DNA of 64,000 nucleotides from Tunturibacter empetritectus (GTDB taxonomy: Bacteria > Acidobacteriota > Terriglobia > Terriglobales > Acidobacteriaceae): positions 2,108,001 to 2,172,000 of the forward strand of contig NZ_CP132932.1 in assembly GCF_040358985.1 (NCBI RefSeq). Reading direction: 5' to 3'. This document shows, one piece after another, positions 51,291 to 60,837 of this stretch; the first letter of the stretch is position 1, and each line of letters begins with the position of its first letter. Position numbers and translations under genes: made by a program. The notes under the pieces were generated by a model. That model saw nothing but the letters and a program-made list of their open reading frames with translations, searched no databases and was not told the DNA's origin.

Positions 51291-52757
51291 TCAACTATCC
51301 GCACCTCGCCGATAGGCAAGCGTTTCGTCGCGAAGCGGAGCAAGCCGGGTCTCTTCGAGCGTGTCACGGTAGAACATATTGTAGGTATCGAAGGGGATAA
51401 GCCGCTGACCGTCGGGATGCGCGATATGGATGCAGGTCTTTTTGATAGAGCGTAGATCGAAGGTTTGTGCGTCGATGAACTGAACGATGAGGACGCGGAA
51501 GAGGTTATCGTAACCAAGATTTTTGGGGGCAAGTACCTGAGGCAGACAGCAGAGAAGTTCGCGTAGGGTACTGGCTTGCGACTGCGGGGAGTGGTTGGTG
51601 GAGAAGAGTTTAAATATCTGGTTGCGGAGGTTGGGATTCTGCTCGATGCTGGCTCGGACCGCAGGGTCTTGCTCGTAGATGATCGTATTACGGCCGCCAT
51701 TGATCAGCACGTCGGGCGAGACGAGGCCAGTAAGAGGTACGACTTTTCCGGCGAGCTTCATGGCGTAGCCCATGGCCAGCGAGTCAGGATGGCGGGGGAC
51801 TGGGATGAGGTCTTCGGGTTTGAACGTTGCAGTCTGAGAGAGGATGCGGCGGCGAACCTCCGAGAGGGTAAGTCGGTGAGTTGCAGAGTCATAGTTCCCT
51901 AGGCGGCCAGCTTGTTGAACAGGCTGGAAGGTCACGCCCCGAACGCAGGGTTGTTGCAATGCGAACTCGACGATGGAGCCTAATTCATCGTCATTGACGC
52001 CGCGCTCCACGGTCACTACAAGAGTTGTCGAGATGTTCAGCTTGTTGAGTCGCTCAAGGGCCTTCTCTCTGACGCTGCGCAGGTCCGCCCCACGCAGCTG
52101 CATAAGAGGTTCGCGGCGGAGAGAATCGAACTGAAGGTACAGCTCGAACTTCGGCATGTACGTGGCAACGCGCTGGGCGAAGGCTTCGTCCTGTGCGATG
52201 CGGATGCCGTTTGTATTGACCATAAGATGACGGATGGGACGGCTTTTGGCGGCGTCCAGTATGTCGAAGAACTGCGGATGAATCGTGGGTTCACCGCCGG
52301 AGATCTGAACGATGTCGGGTTCGGCTTCGTTACTGACGATACAGTCGAGCATGCGTTCGATCTCGTCGAGCGCTTTGTACTCGGTTCGGTGAGTGCCGGA
52401 CTGGGCATAGCAGATGGGGCAGGTGAGATTGCAGGCGTCGCAGATCTCGAGCAGTGACAGGCACGAGTGTTGCTCATGATCAGGACAGAGCCCGCAGTCA
52501 TAGGGGCACCCATATTTGACGGGAGTGTTGTAGCGATCGGGCATCTCCGGCGGCTTGATAAAGACCTCTCGGCAACGGCGATAGTAGTCCACGTCGTCAG
52601 AGAGGAGGACACGCTCGAAGCCGTGCTCCGGGCAGCGTTTGAGCATGTAGACATTGTCTTCTTCGAAGACGATCTTGGCGTCGATGCGGCGATAGCAGGT
52701 GGTACAGATGGAAACGGCGGTGTCGTAAAAGAGGTAAGGGCGAACGCGAGCGGACAT
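51291..52757 (-). CDS. Radical SAM enzyme of tetraether/membrane-spanning lipid synthase type
   Basis: 488 aa from ATG 52757. The N part has a metal site pattern CTTC (about 19-22), then RCPEHGFERVLLSDDVDYYR. KYGCPYDCGLCPDHEQHSCL carries further Cys ligands, and the radical SAM motif CxxxCxxC is in CDACNLTCPICYAQSGT. QISGGEPTIHPQFFDILDAA and RGVTFQPVQQAGRL follow. This whole order matches the family of archaeal Tes (MJ0619), which couples lipid tails to make tetraethers, and its bacterial relatives (Mss) linked to membrane-spanning lipids. Acidobacteria make such lipids (iso-diabolic acid). Last gene of a four-gene operon, eight bases after the previous stop. Confidence 0.88.
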   Translation of the reverse strand: MSARVRPYLFYDTAVSICTTCYRRIDAKIVFEEDNVYMLKRCPEHGFERVLLSDDVDYYRRCREVFIKPPEMPDRYNTPVKYGCPYDCGLCPDHEQHSCLSLLEICDACNLTCPICYAQSGTHRTEYKALDEIERMLDCIVSNEAEPDIVQISGGEPTIHPQFFDILDAAKSRPIRHLMVNTNGIRIAQDEAFAQRVATYMPKFELYLQFDSLRREPLMQLRGADLRSVREKALERLNKLNISTTLVVTVERGVNDDELGSIVEFALQQPCVRGVTFQPVQQAGRLGNYDSATHRLTLSEVRRRILSQTATFKPEDLIPVPRHPDSLAMGYAMKLAGKVVPLTGLVSPDVLINGGRNTIIYEQDPAVRASIEQNPNLRNQIFKLFSTNHSPQSQASTLRELLCCLPQVLAPKNLGYDNLFRVLIVQFIDAQTFDLRSIKKTCIHIAHPDGQRLIPFDTYNMFYRDTLEETRLAPLRDETLAYRRGADS

Positions 52758-52765
52758 AGGTATCC

Positions 52766-53014
52766 TTAGCTTCGAACTGAGCGGATAAGAGCGATGATTC
52801 CCACCACTATGAGGCCGAGTACACAGGCGGCCTCGATGATTACGGAAGCCCAAATGAAGAATGGCGCTATATTCTCGCTGGCGCTCATTCCTACGGTAGC
52901 GCTGACACTGCACAGACCAAACGCAATGCCAAAGACTACAGCAAATATCGTAGCGAGCTTAGCCAGGCTTATAGAGTCGCGCGGTGGATCCTGTGATGAT
53001 GGTGGCATGTTCAT
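52766..53014 (-). CDS. Small two-helix membrane protein in lipid operon
   Basis: 82 aa from ATG 53014, chosen for the GAGGAC upstream; an in-frame ATG at 53071 is possible. Hydrophobic helices lie at about 16-38 (LATIFAVVFGIAFGLCSVSA) and 50-77 (IWASVIIEAACVLGLIVVGI). No family recognised. It starts 64 bp after the previous gene's stop and ends eight bases before the radical SAM gene. Confidence 0.75.
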   Translation of the reverse strand: MNMPPSSQDPPRDSISLAKLATIFAVVFGIAFGLCSVSATVGMSASENIAPFFIWASVIIEAACVLGLIVVGIIALIRSVRS

Positions 53015-53078
53015 TAAGAGTCCTCGGGTTCGAGACGGAAGGCTTTCGCCAAGCCAGTTTTGGGGTGCCATGACGTGC

Positions 53079-53348
53079 TCATGACTTACCGTTACCAACG
53101 GAGTTCGATATTGCCTCGACGATCGCTACCAAAATTCCTACTAAGAAGAGGATGGCGGAAAGAAGAAAGCCAAATCCCCCGAGCGTATCGATACCGCTCG
53201 GGGCTCCGTCGTGGACGTTTCGACCCAGGTAGAAGCCTAACTGACAGAGCCCGAAGAAGAGTGTCAGGCCGACTGCACCCACAGCCACCATCTTCAGCCC
53301 CAGGTTCCGTCGGAATCGTTTCACCGGGGACTCAGTAGGTTCACTCAT
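53079..53348 (-). CDS. Small two-helix membrane protein in lipid operon
   Basis: 89 aa from ATG 53348 with GAGGTG upstream. Helices lie at about 20-42 (MVAVGAVGLTLFFGLCQLGF) and 56-77 (GGFGFLLSAILFLVGILVAI), with a charged N terminus. It overlaps the end of the lgt-like gene by eight bases, so the two are coupled. Same layout as the next 82-aa protein, but no obvious sequence similarity. Unknown function. Confidence 0.78.
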   Translation of the reverse strand: MSEPTESPVKRFRRNLGLKMVAVGAVGLTLFFGLCQLGFYLGRNVHDGAPSGIDTLGGFGFLLSAILFLVGILVAIVEAISNSVGNGKS

Positions 53349-54240
53349 TAGGCACCTCGGGTTGCTTTTTTCGCGATTGGGCAAGATCGCTAGCAGGGAG
53401 CGACTGGAATGTCATCTCACCGTTGCGACTCCAATTGAATTCGCCGAAAGCGAGGACCACAAGTCCGCCAAGGCAGCTCCACTGAATCAGATTGAGGCCG
53501 AGGACGAGCGGTTGCGGCTTGATGAAGTCGATCAGGAACCGCCACGAAAGATAGGCAGCGAGGAAGAGGCGGAAGGTTGACCCTTCGGGATGTATGCGTT
53601 GGTTGTAGCGATGAAGGATGAGAGCAAGAACAAGGAGAAAGACAATCTCATAAACTTGTGTTGGGTGGCGGGGGATGCCATCGCCAAAGTCGATTGCCCA
53701 CGGAAGAGAGGTTGGAGTGCCGTACGTGTCATCGGCGAGGCCGGCGAGAAAGCAGCCGATCCGCCCGATTGCGATGCCGAGGCAAAGCGGCACCGCAAAG
53801 AGATCGCCAGTACGAGACTGAATACCTCGTAAGCGTTTGATCAACTCAACTGCAAGCCAGCCGCCGAGCAGGCCCCCAACGATAGTCTTCCCGCCCGGCA
53901 GCAAAAGCGATCTCCATGTGAGATGAAGCCTGGGTGCCTGTTCGAAAAGTCCCAGGACGCGACTACCGAGAAGTGCACCGACTGCCGCTGCCGCGATGAT
54001 GAGCCAACGCTTGTCATCATCAAGAACGTCACCCGAATGACTTCGGTTTTGCCTGTAAACGGCGTAGCCAAGTGTATAGGCGAGCGTTTCGAAGATCGTA
54101 TGCAGCTCAGGATGAGAACCGAGTGTCACGTCGGCCAGTTTACCCGCAAAAATAGACAAACCGGTCATTGCCCAAATGGTATGGTGTGTCGCGTTCCAAA
54201 ACGGGAAACCCGAAAAATAAATCCGGAAATCGTGGCGCAT
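53341..54240 (-). CDS. Prolipoprotein diacylglyceryl transferase (Lgt)-like membrane protein
   Basis: 299 aa, about seven helices. The Lgt signs are GGKTIVGGLLGGWLAVELIK, the family motif region GIAIGRIGCFLAGLADDTYG and RHPTQVYEIVFLLVLALILH. The usual GRxGNFxNxE is changed to GRIGCFLAGL, so key Lgt residues (Asn and Glu) are replaced. It may therefore move a diacylglyceryl group to something other than lipoproteins, or have lost activity. It starts a four-gene operon ending in the Tes-like radical SAM enzyme. Start could also be ATG 54168. Confidence 0.82.
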   Translation of the reverse strand: MRHDFRIYFSGFPFWNATHHTIWAMTGLSIFAGKLADVTLGSHPELHTIFETLAYTLGYAVYRQNRSHSGDVLDDDKRWLIIAAAAVGALLGSRVLGLFEQAPRLHLTWRSLLLPGGKTIVGGLLGGWLAVELIKRLRGIQSRTGDLFAVPLCLGIAIGRIGCFLAGLADDTYGTPTSLPWAIDFGDGIPRHPTQVYEIVFLLVLALILHRYNQRIHPEGSTFRLFLAAYLSWRFLIDFIKPQPLVLGLNLIQWSCLGGLVVLAFGEFNWSRNGEMTFQSLPASDLAQSRKKQPEVPNE

Positions 54241-54266
54241 TTTTCGAGCCCCAAAAAGTGACTGCT

Positions 54267-54372
54267 AAAACACCACGTCTACCACGCAATCCACCACGAT
54301 TACACCACCAAAACACCACGCAGAAACGCCCGTTTTCGCCAAAAACCCAGCAAAAACGGGCGTACTACCACG
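54267..54372. repeat. CCACCA-rich 3' repeat, copy 2, with hairpin
   Basis: Core 54286-54319 matches 30 of 34 bases of 17932-17965. An arm pair ACGCCCGTTTT (54327-54337) / AAAACGGGCGT (54353-54363) forms a strong stem between the core and the end of gyrA on the minus strand, possibly its terminator. The core lies 63 bp beyond the gyrA stop, the same relation as copy 1 to its upstream gene. Confidence 0.75.
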
Positions 54373-54381
54373 TCAAAAAAG

Positions 54382-57285
54382 TTACTGCAACAAAGTGCCT
54401 TCTTCAGGCTGCGTCTTCGCCTCTTCGGGAGGAATGACGACAGCGGCGGCCACCTTATCCTGATCCTCCAGGTCCAGCAGCTTCACCCCCTGCGTACTAC
54501 GCCCGGCGGCCCTAACACTCTTCGTATCAATGCGAATGATCTTCCCAAACTGGCTGATCACCATCATCTCCGTCGTGTCATCCACCAGCTGAATGCTGGT
54601 AACCTTGCCGATCTTGGGAGTGGTCTTCATGTTGATAACCCCTTTACCACCACGCGATTGCAGGCGATATTGATCAACATCGGTCCGCTTGCCAAACCCG
54701 TTCTCACTCACCGTAAGCACCAGGCAAGGCGTCAAACCCAGCTGTTTATCCAGCTTTTCAAGCTTTGCCGCAACCTCCGCCGAAGCCACCGGTGCCGCAA
54801 GTTCCCCAGGCTCAGCAAGTTCCAGCGGCTGCGCCTCAGACGACTCCGTAGCCTCATCAATCGCCGCCTCCACCTGATCCGTAAGCCCTTTCTGTGCAGC
54901 ACGTTCCAGCCGTTGCCGGTTGCGCGCCTCGTTTGAAGGCGTCACCGCCGCCCCAATTACATAGTCGCCCTTCTTCAGCGTAATCCCGCGATTTCCCGTA
55001 GCCGGCCGCCCCATCGGGCGTAAGTCCTGCTCATTGAAGCGGATAGCCATCCCATCATGCGTAGCGATAAAGATCACCTGCTGCCCATCCGTGATCCGCG
55101 CAATGATCAGCTCATCATCCTTCTCAATATTGATAGCGATAATCCCACGCGCCATCACATTCGAGAAGTCCTTCAGCGCCGTCTTCTTCACCGTTCCGTT
55201 GCGCGTCGCAAACAGGATGTACTTGTTCTCTTCCTCAAGATCCTTCACCGGAAGAATCGTAACCACCTTCTCCCCAGGCTGCAGCGCTACCAGCGAAGCC
55301 ATCGCTTTGCCCTTGCCGGCCGCACCAACATCGGGAACCTCATACACTTTAAGCCAATAAACACGGCCTGTATTGGTGAAGCAAAGCAGATACGCATGAG
55401 TCGAATCGATGATGAGCTGCGCGACAAAATCTTCTTCGCGAGTCTTCATGCCAAGCCGCCCGGTACCGCCACGCCGCTGCTGCCGATAGATAGAGATAGG
55501 CGTCCGCTTCAGGTATCCCGTGTTCGAAACCGTAACCGCGACCTGCTCATCCGTAATCAGATCTTCAAGCTGCAGCTCCGCCGTCTCGTCGATGATCTGC
55601 GTACGCCGCGCATCACCATACTTATCGCGAATCTCGGTAAGTTCCTTGACGATCACCTTACGCAACTTCGCCGGCGAAGCCAGAATCGATTCGAACTCCG
55701 TGATGTTATCGCGAACCTCTGCAAGCTCCTTCAGCAGCTCATCGATAGAGAGCTGCGTAAGGCGATACAGCTGCAGTTCAAGGATCGCGTCAATCTGTTT
55801 GTACGAAAGAATCAACGTGCCCGTGGTCGAGAACGTCATATCGACGCCGTACTTCGCCGGGTCGAGCGTGACCCCGCGCAGCTCCGTACCACGCAAGTTG
55901 ATGCGCTTATTGGAGAAATAAGAGAACAGATTCTCGCGAGCATCAGCGCGGCTCGAAGACTGACGAATAATCTTGATGACGTTGTCCAGATGATCGAGCG
56001 CAATCTGGTAACCAAGCAGAATATGTTCGCGGTCGCGCGCCTTCGTAAGCAGGAACGCAGTCCGTCGACGAACCACCTCCGTTCGGTGATCGAGGAACGC
56101 CCGAATGGCTTGGTCAAGCGGAAGCTCCTTCGGCTGTCCATTGTGGACGGCCAGGAAGATCATCGAGAACGACTCCTGCATCTGCGTGTGTTTGTGCAAC
56201 TGATTCAGCACAATCTGGCTCTCAGCTCCACGTTTCAGCCCGATGACGATCCGCATTCCATCACGATCCGACTCATCACGAAATTCATCCCGTGAAATGT
56301 CAGTGATGACGCCTTCATTAACCAGCTCTGCAATGCGCTCGATAAGCTTCGACTTGTTGACCTGATAAGGAATCTCCGTAACGATGATCGCCTGACGCCC
56401 ACCGGAGATGTTTTCAATGCTGCACTTGGCGCGCATCATGAATCGCCCGCGTCCAGTCCGATAAGCCTGCGGAATATTGGTCTTGCCGAAGAGATAGCCG
56501 CCAGTCGGAAAGTCCGGTCCGAGGACATGCTCGAGCACCAGATCCAGATCAGGCCGATGATCCTGCGGAGACTTCTGCAGCAGCGAGATACAGGCGTTCA
56601 CGATCTCGGTCAGGTTGTGCGGCGGAATGTTCGTTGCCATGCCGACGGCGATGCCGGAGCTGCCGTTGACGATAAGGTTCGGAACCCTAGCCGGGAGCAC
56701 GGTAGGCTCAAGCGACGACTCATCGTAGTTAGGAGAGAAGTCGACCGTGTCGTAGTCAATGTCCGCGAGCATCTCCCCAGCGAGGCGGGTGAGGCGCGAC
56801 TCTGTGTAACGCATCGCAGCAGCGGAGTCGCCATCGACCGAGCCGAAGTTCCCCTGACCATCTACTAACAGATAGCGCAGAGAGAATGGCTGAGCGAGCC
56901 GGACCATGGTGTCGTAGATCGCCGAGTCGCCGTGGGGATGGTAGTTACCCATCACGTGCCCCACAACCTTGGCGGACTTCGTGTACTTCTTGTTGAACTG
57001 AAGACCCATCTCCTGCATGCCATAGAGGATGCGGCGGTGAACAGGCTTCAATCCGTCGCGAACATCCGGCAACGCGCGCCCGATGATGACCGACATGGAG
57101 TAGTCGAGGTACGACCTCCGCATCTCCTCTTCAATATTGATGGAGAGCATAAACGCAGCGCCGCGGCCCTGAACGGTCGAGCCGTCCGGAGGAGATCCAG
57201 CGGGGGGAGGGTTGTTGGAGTTCGCGTCCTGCGGGGAGGGTGCGTTGGGATTTTTAGGGTCTTGCGGAAACAAATCGTCAGCCAT
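54382..57285 (-). CDS. gyrA: DNA gyrase subunit A
   Basis: 967 aa, longer than the usual 820-890. A disordered lead of about 45 residues precedes the breakage-reunion domain; the catalytic Tyr is Tyr160 in MRYTESRLT. The quinolone region reads [19 protein letters not shown] with Ser121 and Asp125, the sensitive type. The beta-pinwheel domain follows, with the GyrA box as QRRGGTG, not QRRGGKG, and a later QSRGGKG. A charged insert (about 800-860) lies inside the pinwheel ([20 protein letters not shown]). Acidic, Gln-rich tail. gyrB is not in this window. Confidence 0.97.
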   Translation of the reverse strand: MADDLFPQDPKNPNAPSPQDANSNNPPPAGSPPDGSTVQGRGAAFMLSINIEEEMRRSYLDYSMSVIIGRALPDVRDGLKPVHRRILYGMQEMGLQFNKKYTKSAKVVGHVMGNYHPHGDSAIYDTMVRLAQPFSLRYLLVDGQGNFGSVDGDSAAAMRYTESRLTRLAGEMLADIDYDTVDFSPNYDESSLEPTVLPARVPNLIVNGSSGIAVGMATNIPPHNLTEIVNACISLLQKSPQDHRPDLDLVLEHVLGPDFPTGGYLFGKTNIPQAYRTGRGRFMMRAKCSIENISGGRQAIIVTEIPYQVNKSKLIERIAELVNEGVITDISRDEFRDESDRDGMRIVIGLKRGAESQIVLNQLHKHTQMQESFSMIFLAVHNGQPKELPLDQAIRAFLDHRTEVVRRRTAFLLTKARDREHILLGYQIALDHLDNVIKIIRQSSSRADARENLFSYFSNKRINLRGTELRGVTLDPAKYGVDMTFSTTGTLILSYKQIDAILELQLYRLTQLSIDELLKELAEVRDNITEFESILASPAKLRKVIVKELTEIRDKYGDARRTQIIDETAELQLEDLITDEQVAVTVSNTGYLKRTPISIYRQQRRGGTGRLGMKTREEDFVAQLIIDSTHAYLLCFTNTGRVYWLKVYEVPDVGAAGKGKAMASLVALQPGEKVVTILPVKDLEEENKYILFATRNGTVKKTALKDFSNVMARGIIAINIEKDDELIIARITDGQQVIFIATHDGMAIRFNEQDLRPMGRPATGNRGITLKKGDYVIGAAVTPSNEARNRQRLERAAQKGLTDQVEAAIDEATESSEAQPLELAEPGELAAPVASAEVAAKLEKLDKQLGLTPCLVLTVSENGFGKRTDVDQYRLQSRGGKGVINMKTTPKIGKVTSIQLVDDTTEMMVISQFGKIIRIDTKSVRAAGRSTQGVKLLDLEDQDKVAAAVVIPPEEAKTQPEEGTLLQ

Positions 57286-57975
57286 GTGTATTTCTATGAT
57301 AAATGCTTGATTTGGTGGGGTAAAGCCGCCAGAGCATGCGGTTTTTCCTAAGCCAGAATGTGGTGAAGAAAAGGCGGGACTTAGGAGGAATCAAGGGCGG
57401 AAACAGAATTAGGAGGGACAAAAAAAGGGCAGCTCCTTTTGAAGAACTTCGCACAATATAGATAGCGATCTTTTCGCGGGCTAGCGACTCAGCATTAAGC
57501 GGCCAAGTAGAACTCGGCAACAAATTAAACGATCTAAGACTAACTTTGTCGCCTATTAACTTGATATCGGACTTATCACGTCGTATATTCAAGTCATCGC
57601 AGTTCAGCACTGGATTCACAAGCTTGATTGGGAGTTGGAGTGTTTGGCCAGATCCCCGCGGAGTATCTCTTGGCCGAGACCGCGAGGACCTGGAAGCTAC
57701 AGCCGAGAGACTGCAGGTTCTCTACATTATAAGGTTCGATCTGCGGATCGTTCTACTTCGGCTCGAAACTCCATGACATATCAGTAGGCCCCTCAAGACT
57801 TCTCCGGAGATCACGTCATCACCGGGATTTTTGAGGATTAGCGGTCGACGGTGAGGTGCGCCTGTTTTTGCCCTCAGCCTTCGATCTGACAGGGAGAAGT
57901 GAAGATCGACGCTGTTCTCAAGGACAGAGAACGCGATCGCCCTCACGAGCACGGAGCTGTAATCGGAGATACGAA
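57286..57975. other. Gene-free stretch upstream of siderophore receptor
   Basis: About 690 bp between the divergent starts of gyrA and the TonB receptor, without a convincing gene. The part next to gyrA is A/T-rich. GTTCTCAAGGACAGAGAAC near 57918 can form a hairpin (GTTCTC/GAGAAC) in the leader of the receptor gene. I see no clear Fur box. Confidence 0.5.
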
Positions 57976-60642
57976 ATGAAGCAGTCGACGCGTAAGACAA
58001 TATCAGGGAAGAGAAAGAGCCGGGCAGGAATTGGTGGGAGTCGCGGATGGATCGCGGCAGGAACGCTCGCGGCTTATGCGGCGATGGGTGGCACGAAGGC
58101 GGCGATAGCCTCGGTCGAAACGATAGCGTCGGTCGAGAAGACAGATCCGGCAACCAGTGGAACGGCCGAAGCGACGTTGCCGCTGAAGAAGTTCGACATT
58201 CCCGCAGGCCCGCTCGATGCTGCGGTCAAGGCGTTTGAGAGAGTAACCGGCTTGACCGTGAAGATCGTGCTGTCGGCCGGAACGGTGGCCGGGTTCAACT
58301 CGCAGGGCGTCATGGGGCTCTATCGCGAAGATGAGGCGCTGCGCCTGCTGCTGGAAGGAACAGGCCTGAACTACCGTGTGGATGATGCCACGACAATGCT
58401 TGTCGGCGTTCAGGCGAAGGATACTGTATCTGTAACTGATTCGGTAACGAACTCCGTCTCACTCTCGAAGTTCACCGAGCCCTTAATCGACACGCCGCAG
58501 AGCGTCAGCGTGGTGCCGCAGTTCGTGCTCAAGGAGGAGGGCGTCTCCACTCTGCGCGACGCTCTGCGCAACGTACCAGGTATCAGCCTGGCGGCGGGCG
58601 AGGCAGGTGCACAGGGAGACAATCTGACCATCCGTGGCTTCACCGCACGCAACGATATCTTTCTCGACGGCATTCGCGACTTCGGAAGCTACTACCGCGA
58701 CTCGTTCAACTACGAGCAGGTAGAGGCACTGGAGGGTCCCGCAGGCATCCAGTTCGGACGAGGTTCAACCGGCGGCGTCATCAACCAGGAGAGCAAAGTT
58801 CCGGGAGTGCAGCAGTTCGTGAACGTGCTGACGCAGTTCGGCACCGACAAGACGCGCAGGATCACGGCGGACATCAACGAGCCGGAGCTCGATGTACTGG
58901 GTGGCACGGCCTATCGCGTCAACGTTATGGGACAGGAGGGCGGAGTCGCTGGCCGGGACTACGCAGAGATACGAAGGTTCGGCATCGCGCCTTCCGTCTC
59001 AATAGGGCTGAACACGAAGACCCGCGCGACCCTGAGCTACCTGCACATGACCGAGAGCGACACGCCGGACTACGGGCTGCCGTGGTTCAACAACGCAGTC
59101 GCACCCGGGTCCATTCGGCATAGCTACTACGGCTTCCCCGATGAAAACTATCTCAAGACGAACGACGATATTCTGACATTGAAAGCCGAGCACGAATTCT
59201 CCCCTGACCTGAATCTGCATACCATCGCGCGTGCAGCAAACTATCCCCGCCAGGCCCAGATCACGGAACCGCAGATCTGTTCCAACGCTCCGGCCAGCGT
59301 CCCGGTTGGTGGATTCGTCTCGTCGTTGCCCACCTCGGCCGTGAACACAGCTCTGCCCTGCGCCTACACCGCCGCAAGCGATCCAAGCACGATCATCGTC
59401 AACCGAAATCAGATCCAGACTAAAAGCGTGGAAGGCGATCTGTGGGACCAGACCGAGGTCACAGCGCGCTTCAAAACCTTCGGCATAAAGCATGCCCTGG
59501 TAGCCGGAGTAGAAGGCGGTCAGGAGATCTCGAACCCCATTAGAACCAGCTACAACATCAACAAGATCAACACCGTGCCCACAGCGACTCTGATCGATCC
59601 AAATGCCCAGCAGCCCTTCGGAGGCACCGGTTACATCACCTCAATCGTGCATACCAAAGCAGAAAGTGTCGGGCTCTACTTTGTCGACACCATCAAGCTC
59701 GGACGTCTGTTCGAAGCGAGCGGCGGCGTCCGATGGGATAGGTTCGATACTGGTTACAATTTGTATCAGCCCACTCCTCCCGCAGGCGGAACCGTGACTG
59801 CGCCAGTCGCGCCCATCAGCCGCATCGACGAGCAGCCAAGCTACCGCGCAGCCTTCGTCTACAAGCCGTCGAGCCGCGGAAGCGTCTACTTCGACTACGG
59901 CACCAGCTTCAACCCCGCAGCCGAATCGTTGAGCTTGAGCATCGGCCTCGCGAACAGTTCAGCAGCCCCCGAGGAAAACGAAACCTACGAGGTCGGCGCA
60001 AAGTGGAGCTTCCTCAACGAGCGGCTCCTGGCCGAAGGCTCCTGGTTCAGAACCGAGAAGGATAACGCCCGCGAGACCGACCCCACAAACTCCAACAACA
60101 TCGTCGCAGCGGGAAATCAGCTTGTGAAGGGCGTGCAGTTCTCTCTGGTCGGAAGGCTGCCCGAGGGAATGGATATCGTCGCCGGGTACGCCTATCTCGA
60201 TAGCGAAGTCATCTTCTCAAAGTTCTTCCCAACCTCCGTCGGATTCCCGCTGGCCAACGTGCCCAAGCAGACCTTCAATCTCTTTGTGACCCATCGCCTG
60301 CCGCTGCGGCTGAACGTTGGATTAGGCGGAAACTACGTAGCCAGCCGCACCGCCAGCTCCACCGTCCCCTATGTCCCGACCGCCTACTCCGGCCCCATCA
60401 GCTATCTCACCGCAAGCGGCGCCCCCGCCGTTCACTACCAGGTACTCGCAACCGAGATGAAGCAGGTCCCCGGCTACTGGCTCTTCAACGCAATGGTGCG
60501 ACGCCCCTTGACCGATCGCCTCGAGTTGCAGGCCAACGTCAACAACCTCCTCAATCGCTACTACATCGATCTCCCCCATCCCAGTCACCTGATTCCAGGC
60601 GCAGGAGCCAACGCGCAGATCGGCATCAACTTCAAGTTCTAA
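57976..60642 (+). CDS. TonB-dependent siderophore receptor with STN domain
   Basis: 888 aa from ATG 57976; the frame is open for 40 codons upstream. Signal region (about 20-50), then a secretin/TonB N-terminal domain (80-150: KKFDIPAGPLDAAVKAFERV, LRLLLEGTGLNYRVDDATTM), which in FecA/FpvA-like receptors signals to an anti-sigma factor. The plug (185-320) has TPQSVSVVPQFVLKEEGVST and IRGFTARNDIFLDGIRDFGS. The barrel ends QIGINFKF. Predicted ferric-siderophore uptake. No sigma/anti-sigma pair follows, but piuC does. Confidence 0.94.
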   Translation: MKQSTRKTISGKRKSRAGIGGSRGWIAAGTLAAYAAMGGTKAAIASVETIASVEKTDPATSGTAEATLPLKKFDIPAGPLDAAVKAFERVTGLTVKIVLSAGTVAGFNSQGVMGLYREDEALRLLLEGTGLNYRVDDATTMLVGVQAKDTVSVTDSVTNSVSLSKFTEPLIDTPQSVSVVPQFVLKEEGVSTLRDALRNVPGISLAAGEAGAQGDNLTIRGFTARNDIFLDGIRDFGSYYRDSFNYEQVEALEGPAGIQFGRGSTGGVINQESKVPGVQQFVNVLTQFGTDKTRRITADINEPELDVLGGTAYRVNVMGQEGGVAGRDYAEIRRFGIAPSVSIGLNTKTRATLSYLHMTESDTPDYGLPWFNNAVAPGSIRHSYYGFPDENYLKTNDDILTLKAEHEFSPDLNLHTIARAANYPRQAQITEPQICSNAPASVPVGGFVSSLPTSAVNTALPCAYTAASDPSTIIVNRNQIQTKSVEGDLWDQTEVTARFKTFGIKHALVAGVEGGQEISNPIRTSYNINKINTVPTATLIDPNAQQPFGGTGYITSIVHTKAESVGLYFVDTIKLGRLFEASGGVRWDRFDTGYNLYQPTPPAGGTVTAPVAPISRIDEQPSYRAAFVYKPSSRGSVYFDYGTSFNPAAESLSLSIGLANSSAAPEENETYEVGAKWSFLNERLLAEGSWFRTEKDNARETDPTNSNNIVAAGNQLVKGVQFSLVGRLPEGMDIVAGYAYLDSEVIFSKFFPTSVGFPLANVPKQTFNLFVTHRLPLRLNVGLGGNYVASRTASSTVPYVPTAYSGPISYLTASGAPAVHYQVLATEMKQVPGYWLFNAMVRRPLTDRLELQANVNNLLNRYYIDLPHPSHLIPGAGANAQIGINFKF

Positions 60643-60651
60643 GAAACTATC

Positions 60652-60801
60652 CTGTCGGTCGGGAAGAGAAGTCGAATCCGACCAACGGGAGGACCACGCG
60701 AAGCGGTATACCCATCACGAAGTGATCGCCCGAATCGGGGCCCCCACGAACAGGTCTTCGTTCGTGGGGTGGCAAGCGCAGTGGGCCTGTCCGGCAGGAC
60801 A
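60652..60801. repeat. Hairpin repeat element, copy F, inside an iron operon
   Basis: Left end is truncated (TGTCGGTCGGGA). Inside are TCCGACCAACGGGAGGACC, ATCACGAAGTGATCGCC and the CCCCCACGAACAGG/TTCGTTCGTGGGG stem also seen in copy A. Right end GGCCTGTCCGGCAGGACA is at 60784-60801. It lies between the siderophore receptor and piuC, on the same strand, 36 bp before piuC. Confidence 0.85.
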
Positions 60802-60837
60802 GTGTTTGAAGATTTATTAATCCGAAGGAGCAACACC

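Noticed and set aside
55057..56295. 412-codon open frame opposite gyrA
   Set aside because: Antisense to the conserved gyrA reading frame and of Arg/Leu/His-rich shadow composition.
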